Part shown: positions 12,552 to 25,156 of the stretch, one piece after another | Position numbering within the stretch: the first letter of the stretch is position 1 | Layout of the letters: every line of letters starts with the position of its first letter | Assembly: GCA_030141605.1 (NCBI GenBank) | Contig: JAQGDQ010000256.1 | Location: forward strand, 256,001-320,000 | Length of the DNA: 64,000 nucleotides | Source of the DNA: Tubiluchus corallicola | Lineage: Eukaryota; Priapulida; Priapulimorpha; Priapulimorphida; Tubiluchidae | Reading direction: 5' to 3' | Made by a program: the position numbers and the translations under genes | The notes under the pieces: generated by a model | Seen by the model: the letters and a program-made list of their open reading frames with translations, nothing else | The model's database searches: none | What the model was told of the DNA's origin: nothing

Positions 12552-15500
12552 CTGCAAGTATAAAAGCAGTATAAATTGACTGCCCTCCTTACTTTCAAGC
12601 CTGAAAGATATTACTAAATTTAAAAACCTTTATCGTATGTAAGCTACCTAGTGACTATTGTTGCCACATGTAACATCATCAGTTATAGGAATATTTGTAG
12701 ACAGAAAATCTTTTATAAATTTAAAATCTGTGCATATTTCTTTATTATTGCTGGGTAGAATTATTCTTCATTTGTAGCACTCTCCAATATTTTTAAAAGT
12801 AATGCGAATGTGTGGTACAGTAAATTCTCGACAAATGAAAAAGTAAGGAGCAGTTAAGGTTTAGTGTCAGCTGTTCTGAATTGATCACAATACATGTAAT
12901 ATGCATTATTATGTTGTAATATAGGCCTATATAAAGTAAGACGTAACATGGCCTGCGAACAATATGTTTGAGTGTAAATTGAGGATACTGATAATTGATT
13001 TACTGATAAAGCTCAGCTGTTCCAGAGATCACCTTGTGTCATACTTGGGTATTTGCTCTGAGCATGATAAATTTGGCAAATTTACAGTAGATGAATGAAC
13101 TAGCATTTTACCTCATCTGCTTTGTCCTAATGATTTGTTGAACTTAATTTTAGTCGTAACGTGGAATAGTCTACAAATGCCTAAATTATGTTAAACAAAT
13201 GAGAGATCATAATTAAGCAGGAATCATACAATATTTTACAGTTACAGTGGAAAAGACCCAAATGTGCACCACCAAACCAAAGACATGCTCACATTGAAAT
13301 TAGTTGAGTTTTATCATGTGGTCAAAATCAGAACTAGAGGTTATCACAGATCAGGGATTCAGAGCGCACAAAGCTATATAATGATGTATGCACTAAATCA
13401 CTGTCAATTTTATATGGTAGAGTAGGTTTTTTTATTTAGTAGGACAGTGCTCTTATATTGAAATTGTCTGTAGTGTATTGGTAAATTCATTCAATCTGAA
13501 GTGGTGACTAAAATTAGAAGAGAAGACTAGTTTAAACCAAAATTTAATTGATATTTTAAGTGATCATATAGCTGTGTTATTGCAGGTGCTGCAACTTGTG
13601 GCATACTTCATTTGTATCAGCATGCATCACTATTTTCTGTATCACAGCACCGTAATACAGAATCTGATGTTGAATGCCAGGTAAAGGAAAATACAAAAAG
13701 GGCGAAATTGAGCAGGTGCAGTAGATTCGGTGGAAATACACAAAAGTAATAGTTCCACACAGAGCGAAAATGACAGAAGATTAAAATATGTTAAATGTGC
13801 TGCATCCTTGGCTTACATTTTCTGCTGCATCTGGCTGCATCCGCCACGTTCAGAATCCACTTATTATTTGTTGTCATGGTCACTGAATTTCACTTAGAAA
13901 CATGTACTAACATTCTTATACAAAAATTGTGTGTTAGCAAACAATGTGACATGAATCAATAATCTTAAATGAGAGGACTGAACGCTTCACAATACTGTAA
14001 CAACTCAGCTCACTTTTCTTTTGAAAAAGCATTCTAACGAGAGTAAAAAGGGTAATTTGTGGAATTCTATGAACAACTTTCGTTTCTTACACTGACCGTA
14101 AATGTTGTTGATCTCAGGTTTGTGTTTTCAAGTATGACCTTCTGTTTTGGTTGCAAAAAATGGGTATGTAATTTGGTAAGCTAAGAAAGTTCTGCATTAG
14201 ACTTTGCCTATATTCTTCACCAACAGTCATAATAGTTGTCATACCGTCAAGGTTGTAGCCAAAAACGTCTGCAAAATTCCGTTTTCATGTTTGCACATTA
14301 TAATTACACATATCATGTGCAAAAAGTACAGATTTTCCTAGACTATATCCGTAACTTCAGCCTGTATGGTTATCTGGCAAGGCTAAACATCTTGGGCTGA
14401 TGGTGACCAGAGTAGTTGATAAGGATTTTTATTTTTCATGTTGTGTGCCACTTAGGTTTAGTCTTAAATAGTAAGTTAAACTGACAAATTTGTAATCTTA
14501 ACTGAAGAACATAACAGCTAAAGTACTTAAACATAGTGAGAGTGGAAGCTACTATCGAAGTCTGACTAGACAGAATGCCCTACAATAAGATCAACGTTTG
14601 ATGTAAGTAGTTTAGGTGGAAGTACAAAAACATTTCCTTTTATACGGCTAATATTTACTGGTATTCTATGAGCAACAATTATCATAGTTTATCAGTCTTT
14701 TCATCTTTTTTTTACCAACATTACTGAGATAATTATATTTTTCCTCAGAACGTTAAGTGACACCACCAAGAAGATAAAAAATGTAAAAAATGTTTAAGAA
14801 AATTTAGTATGGTAATACAGAAAATAAAAAATGAGAACTAGAGTATTAAGTGCAAACCTGAAATCGGCTTCATTGTGCACAAATGGAAGTTAAAAAAATG
14901 CAGGAATAAACATATATGTCAAAGCAATTTCTGTGATTCTGTCTTAACTTTAGTGATCTCATAATTTAGTTGACATTGAAAACAATGGCAATATGTGAAA
15001 CAATTGCTTCTTAGAGACATTCTAAAAGACAATGAGTTGGTCAGTAGATTGTTATCTAACTTCGCGTTTGATTCAGTACTGTTTAAATGCAGTCTGCAAA
15101 CCAGGATCCTTCACTGAACAATGGAGGGCTACTTAGTGTAAACGACTGTGGCAGGATAGAAACTTAGTTGATTATCAAGGATAATCTATGATGAGACAGT
15201 GGTTGCCAATCAGTTTACTAATTCAGCTCGACATTGCTTAATTTCAATCACCATATAAGCACTCAGATATTATCACTGTAAGGGAAATAGGGCCATTTTT
15301 TATTCAACATAAAGTAATATAAACCGTGTCAATTGCAAATAAAAAAAGAAATTTATTGATGTTGTGAGCAAATTTTCAAGACACTGTCTCATTATCAAAT
15401 TACAGCAAGTGATGGTGTTCGTTGTGTCACTAATTTTGTATTTTGGTGATTGGTGTGCTTTTTATTACTTTTTGTTGGCTCAACAAAGACTGCTGTAGCA

Positions 15501-16695
15501 TACAGGATTACTTTTTATTGGAATGTAGATTCAGTTGGACACTTTGTAAATCCGAATGCATCACTCTTTGGCAGTGCTTGCTACAAATGTTAAATGTGCT
15601 CTTCAATTAGGCAGTAGCTGTTCTCTAGATACTTCTTCACCTATAACTATTACTTAACTTCGTAGCCCAATAAACACTGCGAAAACACTGTAACTACTGA
15701 GCTGTGTAATACCTTACTCAACAAATAAATTTAATAATTGCAGACTATTCTGCAATTCTGACTATTTTGCCAGAATTACCATTCAAAGGATTGTTTCATT
15801 TCCAATAAACACTCGTTTGGTCTATCAAAGCAAGACTTATTGAATCTTGAATTTGTTTCATAAATTTTTTTTAAAAAGTGTATTGTGTGTCTTAGGATAA
15901 ATACATAAGACAAAAGTGCTTTGCTTATAGTGTCATGCTTAGCAAAAATTATAGCTACCATATAGATTCAGTGAGTTATATATAAACTTTATTTAGAAAG
16001 GATTTTAATAGTAACTAGTAAGACAAAAAGCTTAGCCTGTCACAATCATATACATTAAGTAGTTCTTTTTATTGTGCACTAGATTTTGGCTTGCAGCATA
16101 TCAAACTAAAAAAAAGAGAAAAATAGTTGGGTATAGTATGACTTAGGTAACACTTTGTTTTAGAAACAATGTATGTTTTATGCAGTAACATTGTAAAAAC
16201 ATTCTTATTGTCAGCCGTCACACAATTTTAAATTAAAGCAGAAAACAGGTATATAAACATACAAAATTGATCTAATGAGGACATTTATCAGTCACTATTT
16301 TTGGTTTTGTTCTTTAGGACAATTTATTAAACTTATACCTTTACTGTTTTAGCAATGTTTCCTATATGCACAAAGAATTGCCAAAAAATTATTATCTTTC
16401 CTGAAATTGATAGATTGTTAGCTTCTTTCTGCTCAAGATTCATAGACTGTGAGAGTAGGATCGCTCGTTTGTCAAAATTATATAGCAGGTGACAATATAT
16501 GTAGCTACATGTTGTAACTACCCGACTGACTGCTGGTAAGCAGCTTTGTTAACAGCCACAGATCTGTGTGTCATTCTAGTATTAAATCACATGTGTCACT
16601 TGAACCCATTCCCTATAAAACTCAACCGTTTTAAGGAGCTTCACACTTGTCAAGTCAGGGCAAACAATGCAAAGAAAACTTTTGCACGAGCTTAA
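12552..16695. other. Spacer between the two glycosyltransferase genes; 5' intron and flank of copy 1
   Basis: It starts with a splice acceptor for copy 1. About 12750-12890 resembles 17740-17880 upstream of copy 2, so the duplicated unit includes intron or flank. A short dispersed repeat lies near 15195-15275. No first exon or promoter could be pinned down, and no other gene was seen. Confidence 0.5.
15195..15275 (-). repeat. Short dispersed repeat, copy 1 of 4
   Basis: TTTACTAATTCAGCTCGACA then TTGCTTAATTTCA and CCATATAAGCACTCAG match, with substitutions, the reverse complement of the repeat at about 29500-29625 and the same-sense copy at about 37415-37515. No coding content. Confidence 0.35.
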
Positions 16696-17627
16696 TCAAA
16701 CAAACTCTTTTGTTCCATAATAAATGAGTCTTGCCATCTGGCCGAATGTACTGCCCAGTGTTTTTATATTTTCTGGAGTGTATTCTTTGACTGGATCCCC
16801 AGCCCATTCTTTTCTGTGTCTATACATAAGGTGAACAGCATACCACTTGTTCTGCCAGTTGATGTTTTTGATAAATAAATCACCAATTAGTGCTATTGAT
16901 GTGCCAAAAACATCGTTTGTTACCCAGTGAGCTGTGTATGGGTTTTTCTCCAGTATCTCGTTAACTGGAACTTCTCCAGCATTAAAGTACCACAGAGAAT
17001 CAATAAAATTGTGATACGTGTCATAGTATTTTAGCAGAAAGGGAGCTTGCTTAGCACTGACTAGAATCTGATTTCCAATCACGTTTTCTTCCTTCTTTCT
17101 TGTCCACCCCACTGTGAAACTGTATCCCCTAAACTCTTCAAAGGATCGTGCAACATAAACATCATTGTCAAAATACATCCCTCCATATTCAATCAGGATT
17201 TCTAGCCGTGCCACATCTGATGCATGTTCAATGACATTTATGTTACGGCCGAATATTCTTCTTGGTTTTTCACGTGGAACAATTTCAATCGCTTCATTGT
17301 GACTTATCTGTTCCCAATACTTTCCAGTTGGTGGAATGTCACAGTGAATAAAAAGTTTTTCAGGTTTAATGTTCACCAATGCAGATTTGATGCACAACAT
17401 TTCAACGAAAGTGACGTTCGGTTGCCCAAACCGAATAAAGTGAACAATGTTGGGCACAATATATCTTGGTTTCTCAGTGCTGAGTAACAATTTGCTGTCA
17501 TTTTTCATGTTTTTTTCATTTGCATAGAAATATCTTTTGCCATGCTGACTTAATTTTGCCAAGAAAAAGTAACACATAAACACACATATAGCTTCAACAA
17601 GAAGTATCTTAAAAATCCTGTTAGGAC
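16696..17627 (-). CDS. Type II membrane glycosyltransferase with DXD motif (Gly_transf_sug family), copy 2
   Basis: Paralogue of the gene at 11.6 kb, by eye about three quarters identical in the catalytic domain. It keeps SDVAR and EYGGMYFDNDV with the DND site, and the same 'WYFNAGE', 'TFGQMARLIYYGT' and C-terminal end. The exon opens at 17627 just after a TTCTTGCAG acceptor and is open from there. The ATG used by copy 1 is AGG here (aligned GGATTTTTAAG against TGATTTTTCC). The first in-frame ATG in this exon is at 17577 and would remove about half of the membrane anchor. A start in an upstream exon is therefore likely. The stop (TGA) comes one codon earlier than in copy 1. Function is inferred from family only. 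Confidence 0.85.
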
Positions 17628-18084
17628 CTGCAAGAAGAAAAAAACATAAACATAAATTTATAGCTGACTGTCACACTTATCACAAACAGCTTGACAAACT
17701 TAGTCAACATGTCTCAGTTGTAATGCATTTTCACTTTTGTTGTTGAGGTAAATCATTCTTTATTTGTAGTCAGCACTCTGTAGTATTTTTTTAAATACTT
17801 GGAAACCTAGCACACAATAAATTTGACCAAAAAATTGCTGCTATAAGGGACAGCGCTAATTGATCCAAACTTATAGGATATGTGTAGTTAATTATCTCCT
17901 GTTTGAATAGTGTCTATGTTAGATGCAGTGGAAAAATATGTGCATCCCTCTCTGAACATTTTGCATCTGTCTCCAAAACATTTAGGCAAAACCAGTCAAA
18001 CTTGGCATATTGGTATTAATACCCGGTTGTTAAGGATTGTTAAGATAATACCCGGCTGTTACTTTGTTTGTGAAGGTTCTAAGG

Positions 18085-18584
18085 CCTGGGTTCCCAACCT
18101 AGGGGGTAATTACCCCACTGGGGGTAATTTGACTCTTTCGGGGGGGGCATATAAGGAAAACGTTGCAAATTGGTCTAATATTGGAGATTTCAGCTTTTCC
18201 AGTCTTCCGATGGATCACTACTCAACGCCAACTCGTGCAGGATCATTATCTCTATACCTGGGCTTGCTATCCCTATCATCCATACTCGCGTCCTTAGCAG
18301 CGCACGTTTGTTCGTCATCAGCCAGTATCGCTAGAGCGGTAAGCGAGGGCCATCGGCTGGAATACTATCAGCATATGCTTGACACTTCTACAGTATATCT
18401 TCTATGGATGTAACTAACTCAAACCACTCGCGCACTCACTTTTTTTAAATAAAATCACGTGTTCTAACGATTTTGCAAAACAGTGCGTATTCATTGATCA
18501 GATATATTTTCATAGGAGGGGACGTACGAGGTGGTTGCCTGAACTGGAAAGGGGTAATGGACACAAAAAGGTTGGGAACCAGGG
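18085..18584. mobile_element. Non-autonomous hAT-like element, 500 bp, with 8-bp target duplication
   Basis: The left end CCTGGGTTCCCAACCT and the reverse complement of the right end CCCTGGTTCCCAACCT agree at 14 of 16 bases. Both are flanked by TTCTAAGG (18077-18084 and 18585-18592), a perfect 8-bp target duplication as expected for hAT. The GGTTCCCAACC terminus followed by a GGGG-rich stretch is a familiar hAT type. No transposase frame was recognised; the long plus-strand frame that crosses the left end is rejected as coding. Confidence 0.8.
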
Positions 18585-18592
18585 TTCTAAGG

Positions 18593-21224
18593 TTTTATAT
18601 TAGGTACCAAAGGTTTGGTATTATATCTGCAAGATCACTGGAAAAAACCACTGCAGCTTATACTTGACCTTGATTTCTTTTTCATTCTTGAAATTAACTT
18701 TGACCTTGAAGATCGAAATGATTTTGATCTTGAAGATAGGAAATAGTTTTATTACTGCGTGCACACTTAGAAATGGGTGAATATTGCAGCGCATAGCTTT
18801 CCTTTTTCTTTTTTGTACATGCAATTTAATACACATTTACTGGTTATAAGGGGCTTCTGATAATTGTGATGATCGCAGGCAGTTTGTTATTACAAAGCAA
18901 GTATTTCATAACCTATTGTCTAAAAAAGACTCTGCATTGAGATGGCACAATTCACAGATAACAGAGTTTTGCCCGCTGCGGGTCGGGTAGTCAATTATTT
19001 GAGCAATACTTGTCGCTACGTTTAATAGTAAATGATATCCTGTATTTTGTTTAACTTGACTAATGTGACTATATTAACCTATCTCCAAATTGAACTCAGT
19101 CTGGGTGGTCTAAAACGGTGCCATCAAAAGCACAAACGTTATTAACAACATTTGCAACTATGTTTACATGAACCTCCGTTCGTGGTGTATTAGCAAAACA
19201 ATATAACATTGGTAATAATGTATAGGTGCATGCGTGAGAAGAGGTCGAGTAATCGAAAAAGGTTGTTTTTTTGGTAAAAAAGGTAAGTACAAGTTGTTAT
19301 CAGCTTTCGTCTCTTGTATTGATTGCAAATCTTGCCGGTCGCTGCTTTCTAGTTAGGTTTCTGGAATAAATCCTATATTGATTATGAGAGTAAGGCAGGG
19401 AAGCCTGGCTCTGCGCATATTCAGCAGTGGCAATAGCAATCATACTGCCAAGATCCTAGCAACAAGCATCTGCAGAACCTTGTTTGCAAGATTGCAAATT
19501 ACGATAATTATATTTTGTGTCTTGGGTGTAATGTGTAACAACTAGAGTTATGATGTCGGACTTATAAGTAATATCCGCACGGTAACCAGCGATGTCGGGC
19601 CACTTTGCGAGGCTAATTGCTTGGAATAACGAGACACGGGTTTTCGATTTATATATGATACCTGCTTTAGTCAGCTAATAGCAGTCTGTTTAACAGGTAG
19701 GCTTTTGTCATATGGGGAGGGTCATAAACAACTGCCTGTACTGGCGCAGTCTGGAAACTTCAGCTTGCTAACAGTGTCTGTCTGAGAAGATTAAAATACT
19801 AGTAGCTTGGACGATGACATTTATCCTGTAACTTGTCTCGCTTTCTGTATTGTAGCAACCATTTCCGTATCCATTCGCGGTTCACTGCTTCATCAACGTT
19901 TGCGTGCTTAGTGAACGTCAAATTGTGGTCTTCGTGGAAGAACATTACAATTTTAGAAAGGTGATGTTAAAAACGATTTATAACGCATACAAACGAGTAA
20001 CAAACCTAAAATCCGTCTCATTTAAGAGCTTTTACAGTTTAGTAACAGTCACAAGAAATGCTGACACTAAAGTTCTGGATCAGTTCTGGCGATTCTTTTC
20101 GTTCATTGTTTTATAACAATAGGTCTGCTGCAGCAATTGTTTCTTTGAAACATTCTCTTTTGACAGATAAGTCATTGTATTGCAATAAGTAGGCGTAGTA
20201 TGATTTCATTTTCATTTCTGCCTATTTATGTAATAGTTTATTGTTTATTGGACCTCTTGTGAGTACAGCTGTGATTCTGAGATTACCACCACACAAGGTG
20301 ACAAGTAAGAAGTGACAGACCTGTAGTGAAAATAGGAATAGTGGTTGATTTTATTTCGTAATCCCAGTTTTCAGGGATATCTTTTACTTTGATCTTATCT
20401 TTGATATCATGTGATATCGTATCGTATCATATCATATCATATCATATCATATCATATCATATCATATCATATCATATCATATCATATATCATAACATATC
20501 ATATCATATAATACCAATATTATAACATATCATATCTTACCTTTGATACAGTCAGTAAAGTCTTTTGATCAACAGCTGCGCTAAAAATAAAACTTCAAGT
20601 AAAGTGTGTGGCAGATTTTCCTAACTCCAGGTCGGAAGTTTACTAACTTCGTGCCACAAGACGCAAAAGAAATTCGGTGGTCAAATATTCATGGGTTTCT
20701 TTTAAAATACATAAAGCCTGAGATCAAAAATCTTTGACCAAACATAGTTTAAAGTTAAAAGCTGAATCTATTCTGTTTGCAAGGTAGATAATTACTGGCC
20801 AAATCTAGAGCTGCGACTTTGATAGGTGTCCTTTTCAGATTCGTTTTAAGTTTTTTTGTACTTGCAGTTTTGTGTTCACATACTAACTGACTGATTGACT
20901 CAGTTTTGTTCACCAACTGACTTACTTGAAAAGTTGCCTACTCTAACAGTTTTTTAAGTTGTAACTAACTTTGAATTACCTATTCAGGGCCACTAAAAAT
21001 CTATCTTGAAAATCAGGTGCATGAAAATCTATCCCATTAGTGTTCTTGTGCTGGTTATACGCGTCTAGGTCTTTTGACCTTGAATCATCCACTCAAGGTT
21101 GCCGACTACCACACTAATATTTGTCCCGATCTTATACAGCAGGTTACTAAATTACTTTAATTCTATAGCTCTACATTTGACATTGAACTATTCAATCAAG
21201 ATCTTCCCGTGATCTGCCTAGAGG
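18593..21224. other. No gene recognised; contains TATCA microsatellite
   Basis: Intergenic AT-rich sequence. A 70-codon plus-strand frame at 19904-20116 begins with a GTG codon and has no recognised domain. The pentanucleotide microsatellite at 20404-20535 is listed separately. Confidence 0.5.
20404..20535. repeat. (TATCA)n pentanucleotide microsatellite
   Basis: About 17 near-perfect copies of ATATC/TATCA from about 20404 to 20486, then imperfect copies to about 20535. Confidence 0.92.
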
Positions 21225-21234
21225 TGTTATAGCC

Positions 21235-22522
21235 GGTGCAGGGTAAGTTTGGTACAAGTAAATTTGGTACAGGTAAGTTTGGTATTAGCAGTTTTGGTAC
21301 GAGGAAATTTTGGTACCGGGATAATTTGGTACTAGGAAGTTTTGGTACGTGGTAATTTTGGTACTGGGAAAATTTGCTACTGAGTAAATATGTTACTGGT
21401 AAATATGGTAATAACGAAGTTTTTTCAGGCATTTTTGGTGTAAGCAAATATAGTATAAGGTAAAAATGGTACGCAACAAGTTTGGTACTAATTAGGAAAG
21501 TTTAATACTCGGAAAGTTTGGTACTAGGAAAATTTGTTACAAAGAAAATTTGGTACAAGGAAAGATTGGTACTATGAAAATATATTTTATATAACCTACT
21601 AGAACAAGTTATTGAGGCTCATATTATTGCATTTATTTATATTTGTTTTTTGTTCGCATCCTCTTTGTTTGTAAGTCTGTTGTTTGTTATTTGTCATTGT
21701 TGCTGTTTGTTTGTTTCTTGCTCACTCTTTTGTTGCAATTATTACCACCACCACCACGTTATTACTGTTATTGTTACATTTGTCATTTTGCTGCCGTTGC
21801 TGTTGTTGTTGTTATGGTTGTTGCTGCTGTTAATATTGTTAGCAGTGAGCATCATAATTATCATCATCAAGAAATACAGTTCTCACTCCATACTGTGGGC
21901 TTCGCAGGAAACCAAACTATGCTTATGCAGGACGTTTCTGTCCAGTGATATCATTAGCCATCACTACCATGTTCTTATCTCAGTTTGATAATTTTTGTAA
22001 AAACACAGAGAAAGTGGTCATTTTTCTGAAAAAAACAAATTGACGGAGTTTTTGGAAGATTTGCACAGAGAGTTTGAGACCTTTCACTTTTTTCCTGAAA
22101 GAATTCTCAAATGTACCTTCATGGATGAGATAAAATTTCAGCTGCCATTCACTATTAATTACTATATAACATTTATAAACTTTTTAATAAATCAAACTTT
22201 CCTAGTACAATATTTCCTCCCTGCTGAAAAACCACTTTATTTTCTAGTTGAAACAATTATTTTATACTGAGAAATAGAAATGCTGTATTTTTCGTTTAGT
22301 AGCAAATTTTCCTGTACCAAACTGTCCTACTACCAAATTTTCCTCGTACCATATTTTCCTAGTACCAAGAATTCCTTGTACCTTAAAATGACAGTAACAA
22401 ATTTACTTGTACCAAAATTACCGTGTACCAAATTTTCCTAGTACCAAATTTTCCTGGTACCAAAATTTCCTCGTACCAAAATTACCTATACCAAACTTAC
22501 TTGTACCAAATTTTCCTACATT
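21235..22522. mobile_element. Foldback-type transposon with long tandem-repeat inverted ends
   Basis: Each end is an array of a degenerate 16-17 bp unit of the form TTTGGTACNNGGAAAA. The left array spans 21238-21590; the right array, about 22297-22520, is in inverted orientation. Reverse-complementing the right arm gives the same order of unit variants as the left (GTACAAGTAA, GTACGAGGAAATTTT, GTACC, GTACTAGGAA, GGTAATTTTGGTAC). The arms are thus homologous inverted repeats. A perfect 10-bp direct repeat TGTTATAGCC (21225-21234 and 22523-22532) abuts both ends, as a target duplication would. The 0.7-kb centre has only low-complexity frames. The structure fits the Foldback/Mutator-like group, known for 9-10 bp duplications; non-autonomous. 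Confidence 0.82.
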
Positions 22523-23547
22523 TGTTATAGCCACATTCAGGTGTATATACATCTCCCCTTTGCGCGAGAATGGAGAAAGAGGTATGGCAGGCGAAATAAA
22601 CTAAAGCAATTTACCTAGCAGCTACCCAACCATTTACTAGCCAGACCCAGTAATCTTGCAAATCACGAATTAATAACTGTCCAGTTATTGCTTTCACCAA
22701 GAGGACATTATTAAAGGTTTTCTTTAAAGTGGAGTGGATTTATAAATTTTATTACCTAACATAATCTTTAGCCCATACATTCCACTTAGAGGTCTATACT
22801 AGGTTAAAAGAGATTTTCAATCGCTAGCAGTGAAACAGATTGTGTCCGCCGCTCCCCTCCCCAAGAAAAAAGGCTACAACAGGAGGATCTTCTTACCGCC
22901 CGCCCCTTAACTACAGCTACCTCAGCTAGAGAGAATATTCTTCACTCTGACTGCGTGGGCCTTTATTGATAATTGTAAAACCCGTCATGACCAATCATGG
23001 CTAATTAAGTTGTTGCCTTAGCAGCTATTTACATTTTCTACTGGGCAGCAATCGATAAAGAGTCAATCGTAGGCGTGTCCATTACCAGAGGGAGATTTGT
23101 TTGGTGATTCGCAACTAAATTGATTCTTTAGCCTAATATTCAGGGCATTTTTTGTAAACGTGAGTAAATTATTTCGCGATAATCTTTTATTGTTGTTGAG
23201 CCTAAATGAGCTAGATTCACTTCCTGTACCCAACCGGGCGGGAAAACATTGTGTTCCCAGAACATTCATGAACACCGAATGATTGTGTAGAACGTTTCTA
23301 GATGTTTCCTAAGTAACGTTTTTAACGAATTCAGAAGTTTACACAACAATTTTGACACATGTAAGGTTAGATTAATTTTGTGCATGTTATTCATTCCTGT
23401 ATTTCGAGAGTTCAAGTTTCGTGTTTTTCTTTCGAACAAAATGATGTATTGAGTTTTTCTAAAACGGGCTTCTTTCTTAGATGGTCGAGCGGCATCAATC
23501 ATCAGTGTTGAAGGTAAAATTGTTGTAGCTGCTGATATTCAATAATT

Positions 23548-23695
23548 TTGGCGGCGACTACGTGTGATCGTATTCACGTACCTATCGGGCTCAGTCGCTT
23601 GCGATTCAGTCGGCACTTTCCAGACGGCTATCTGTGTTGTGATTTTGTGCCGTACAATTGCCGGCGACAGTTCGAGTCGTCAACTATGGTAACTA
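23548..23695. promoter_or_regulatory. CpG-rich segment, candidate promoter or first exon
   Basis: By eye, about 15 CpG dinucleotides in under 150 bp, in a window where CpG is otherwise scarce. It ends in TCAACTATGGTAACT, where GTAACT could act as a splice donor. It is the nearest CpG-dense stretch upstream of CCDC142 exon A, which begins with a splice acceptor and therefore needs an upstream non-coding exon. No transcript evidence is available. Confidence 0.3.
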
Positions 23696-24989
23696 ATTGT
23701 ACTGCGTATTTGGTGGTAAACGTAATCATTTTCATTAGTACATTTTCAAATGTAGAATTTTCATTACTCCACTTTAGTGTTTGCCAGTTGCCTAGATTTC
23801 AAACAATAGAAACACTAGTTTAAACAATCTATAGTTTTATATTACAGACATTATCTAGACTCATACCAGTATGAGTTTAAAAATGATTTCGTTTTGCACC
23901 TAGATAATAGTTATTTAATTTGCTACGTTATGTTATGCACTGTCATCATTTGTGTCAAAATTCTAACAGTCACGTTTTCGGGGTGACTTCCTGCAGTATC
24001 TTACTTAAAAGTGCTTGGACTACTGCATCTATGCCGCAGGTCGCACTGTTTTGAGCTTTCCTTTTCATTTCCATTCCCTGCAGAGAGTCTCCATTAATTC
24101 GTATTCGACGAAATTTTCGACGAATGTAAAATATGAGCCGCTTCGCTAGAAACTGCTTGTATGGACAAGTTTTATTAGCAATACACACGAGATCTCGCGT
24201 TTCATCGTGCTGAGAAATTGTCGAGCTACTCAATTAATTTAGCTCGTATTTACATACCAAAAGCACAGTGTCCGGAAGCCATGTTCAAACAGCTGCAGAC
24301 GAGAGGTTATCAACGTGGTCTGTTTGTTTGGGCTAATTTATATTATTTGCTCACATGGGACAAAATGTTATATATGGATATTGTATACAGTATAGTATCT
24401 ATTTATCGTGGACTCGTCATGTGTGTTCTTGACCAATATCCTGCGCATAATGCCGCCTTTCGCAAATCATCGAATTTAGCTTGGCATCTGTTTGCTATTA
24501 CGGACTATCAAATAGAATATGATTGTTAAATTCTAGCTCCAGGCCATAAGAAAAAAAATTAAGGTAATTCTTTTAATGGCTTTTGGCTATCGTAAATGGC
24601 GTTAAAGTCTTTTGCATTGTGTTTAGTCAGACATTTGAGTAAAATCATTGACTTCATGGGTAAGTTGACGTTATTTACTAATAAATTCTGACAGTGACCT
24701 AGACACAGTAATTCATCTTGCGTACACTTCTCAAGCTGAAGACAGTTTGAAGCTGACGTGTAGCAATTTGTTGCAACGCTGATTATAACCATAGTGTGCA
24801 TGAAATGGCTAACCGGAGTTAATCTAAACGATAATTATTAGCTGCTGTGTGGTCTGAATTGACAGAACTTGTTAGCAATAATTGATATTATTGATGGCCT
24901 CGTCAGCTATCTATGCAAAAGGTTAGGCTAAGCCTATTGGTTGCCTATTCATTTGAAACGCCTGGATAATGGATCGAGATGCTATCACA

Positions 24990-25156
24990 TGGCGGCGGTG
25001 GTGGCGGCGGCGATGATGACGATGATGATGATGATAATGACGACGACGACAACGATGATGATGATGATGATGAGGATGAGGATGATGATAATGATAATAA
25101 TGACGATGACGATGATGGTGATGATAATGAAGAAAATGATGATGATGAATGATGAG
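24990..25156. repeat. GGC/GAT/GAC trinucleotide microsatellite
   Basis: A GGC/GGT run followed by about 45 imperfect GAT/GAC triplets. The methionine-rich frame that reads across it is an artefact of the repeat. Confidence 0.9.

Noticed and set aside
17910-18413. 167-codon plus-strand open frame
   Set aside because: It crosses the boundary and target duplication of the hAT-like element at 18085, so it joins unrelated DNA. It has no domain and its start is not an ATG in a recognisable context.
19904-20116. 70-codon frame with a faint likeness to helix-turn-helix N-termini of mariner-type transposases
   Set aside because: GTG start, no DDE domain downstream and no inverted repeats; the likeness is too weak.
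21643-21988. Leu/His/Pro-rich overlapping frames inside the foldback element
   Set aside because: Low-complexity triplet repeats read in two frames; no transposase motifs.
23970-24529. Opposing open frames on both strands near 24.2 kb, including a possible short intron (GTATGT...CTCAG) after a minus-strand ATGGCTTCC
   Set aside because: Both frames start at TTG, and joining the minus-strand ATG exon to the downstream frame gives a stop because phases do not match. Left unexplained rather than called a gene.
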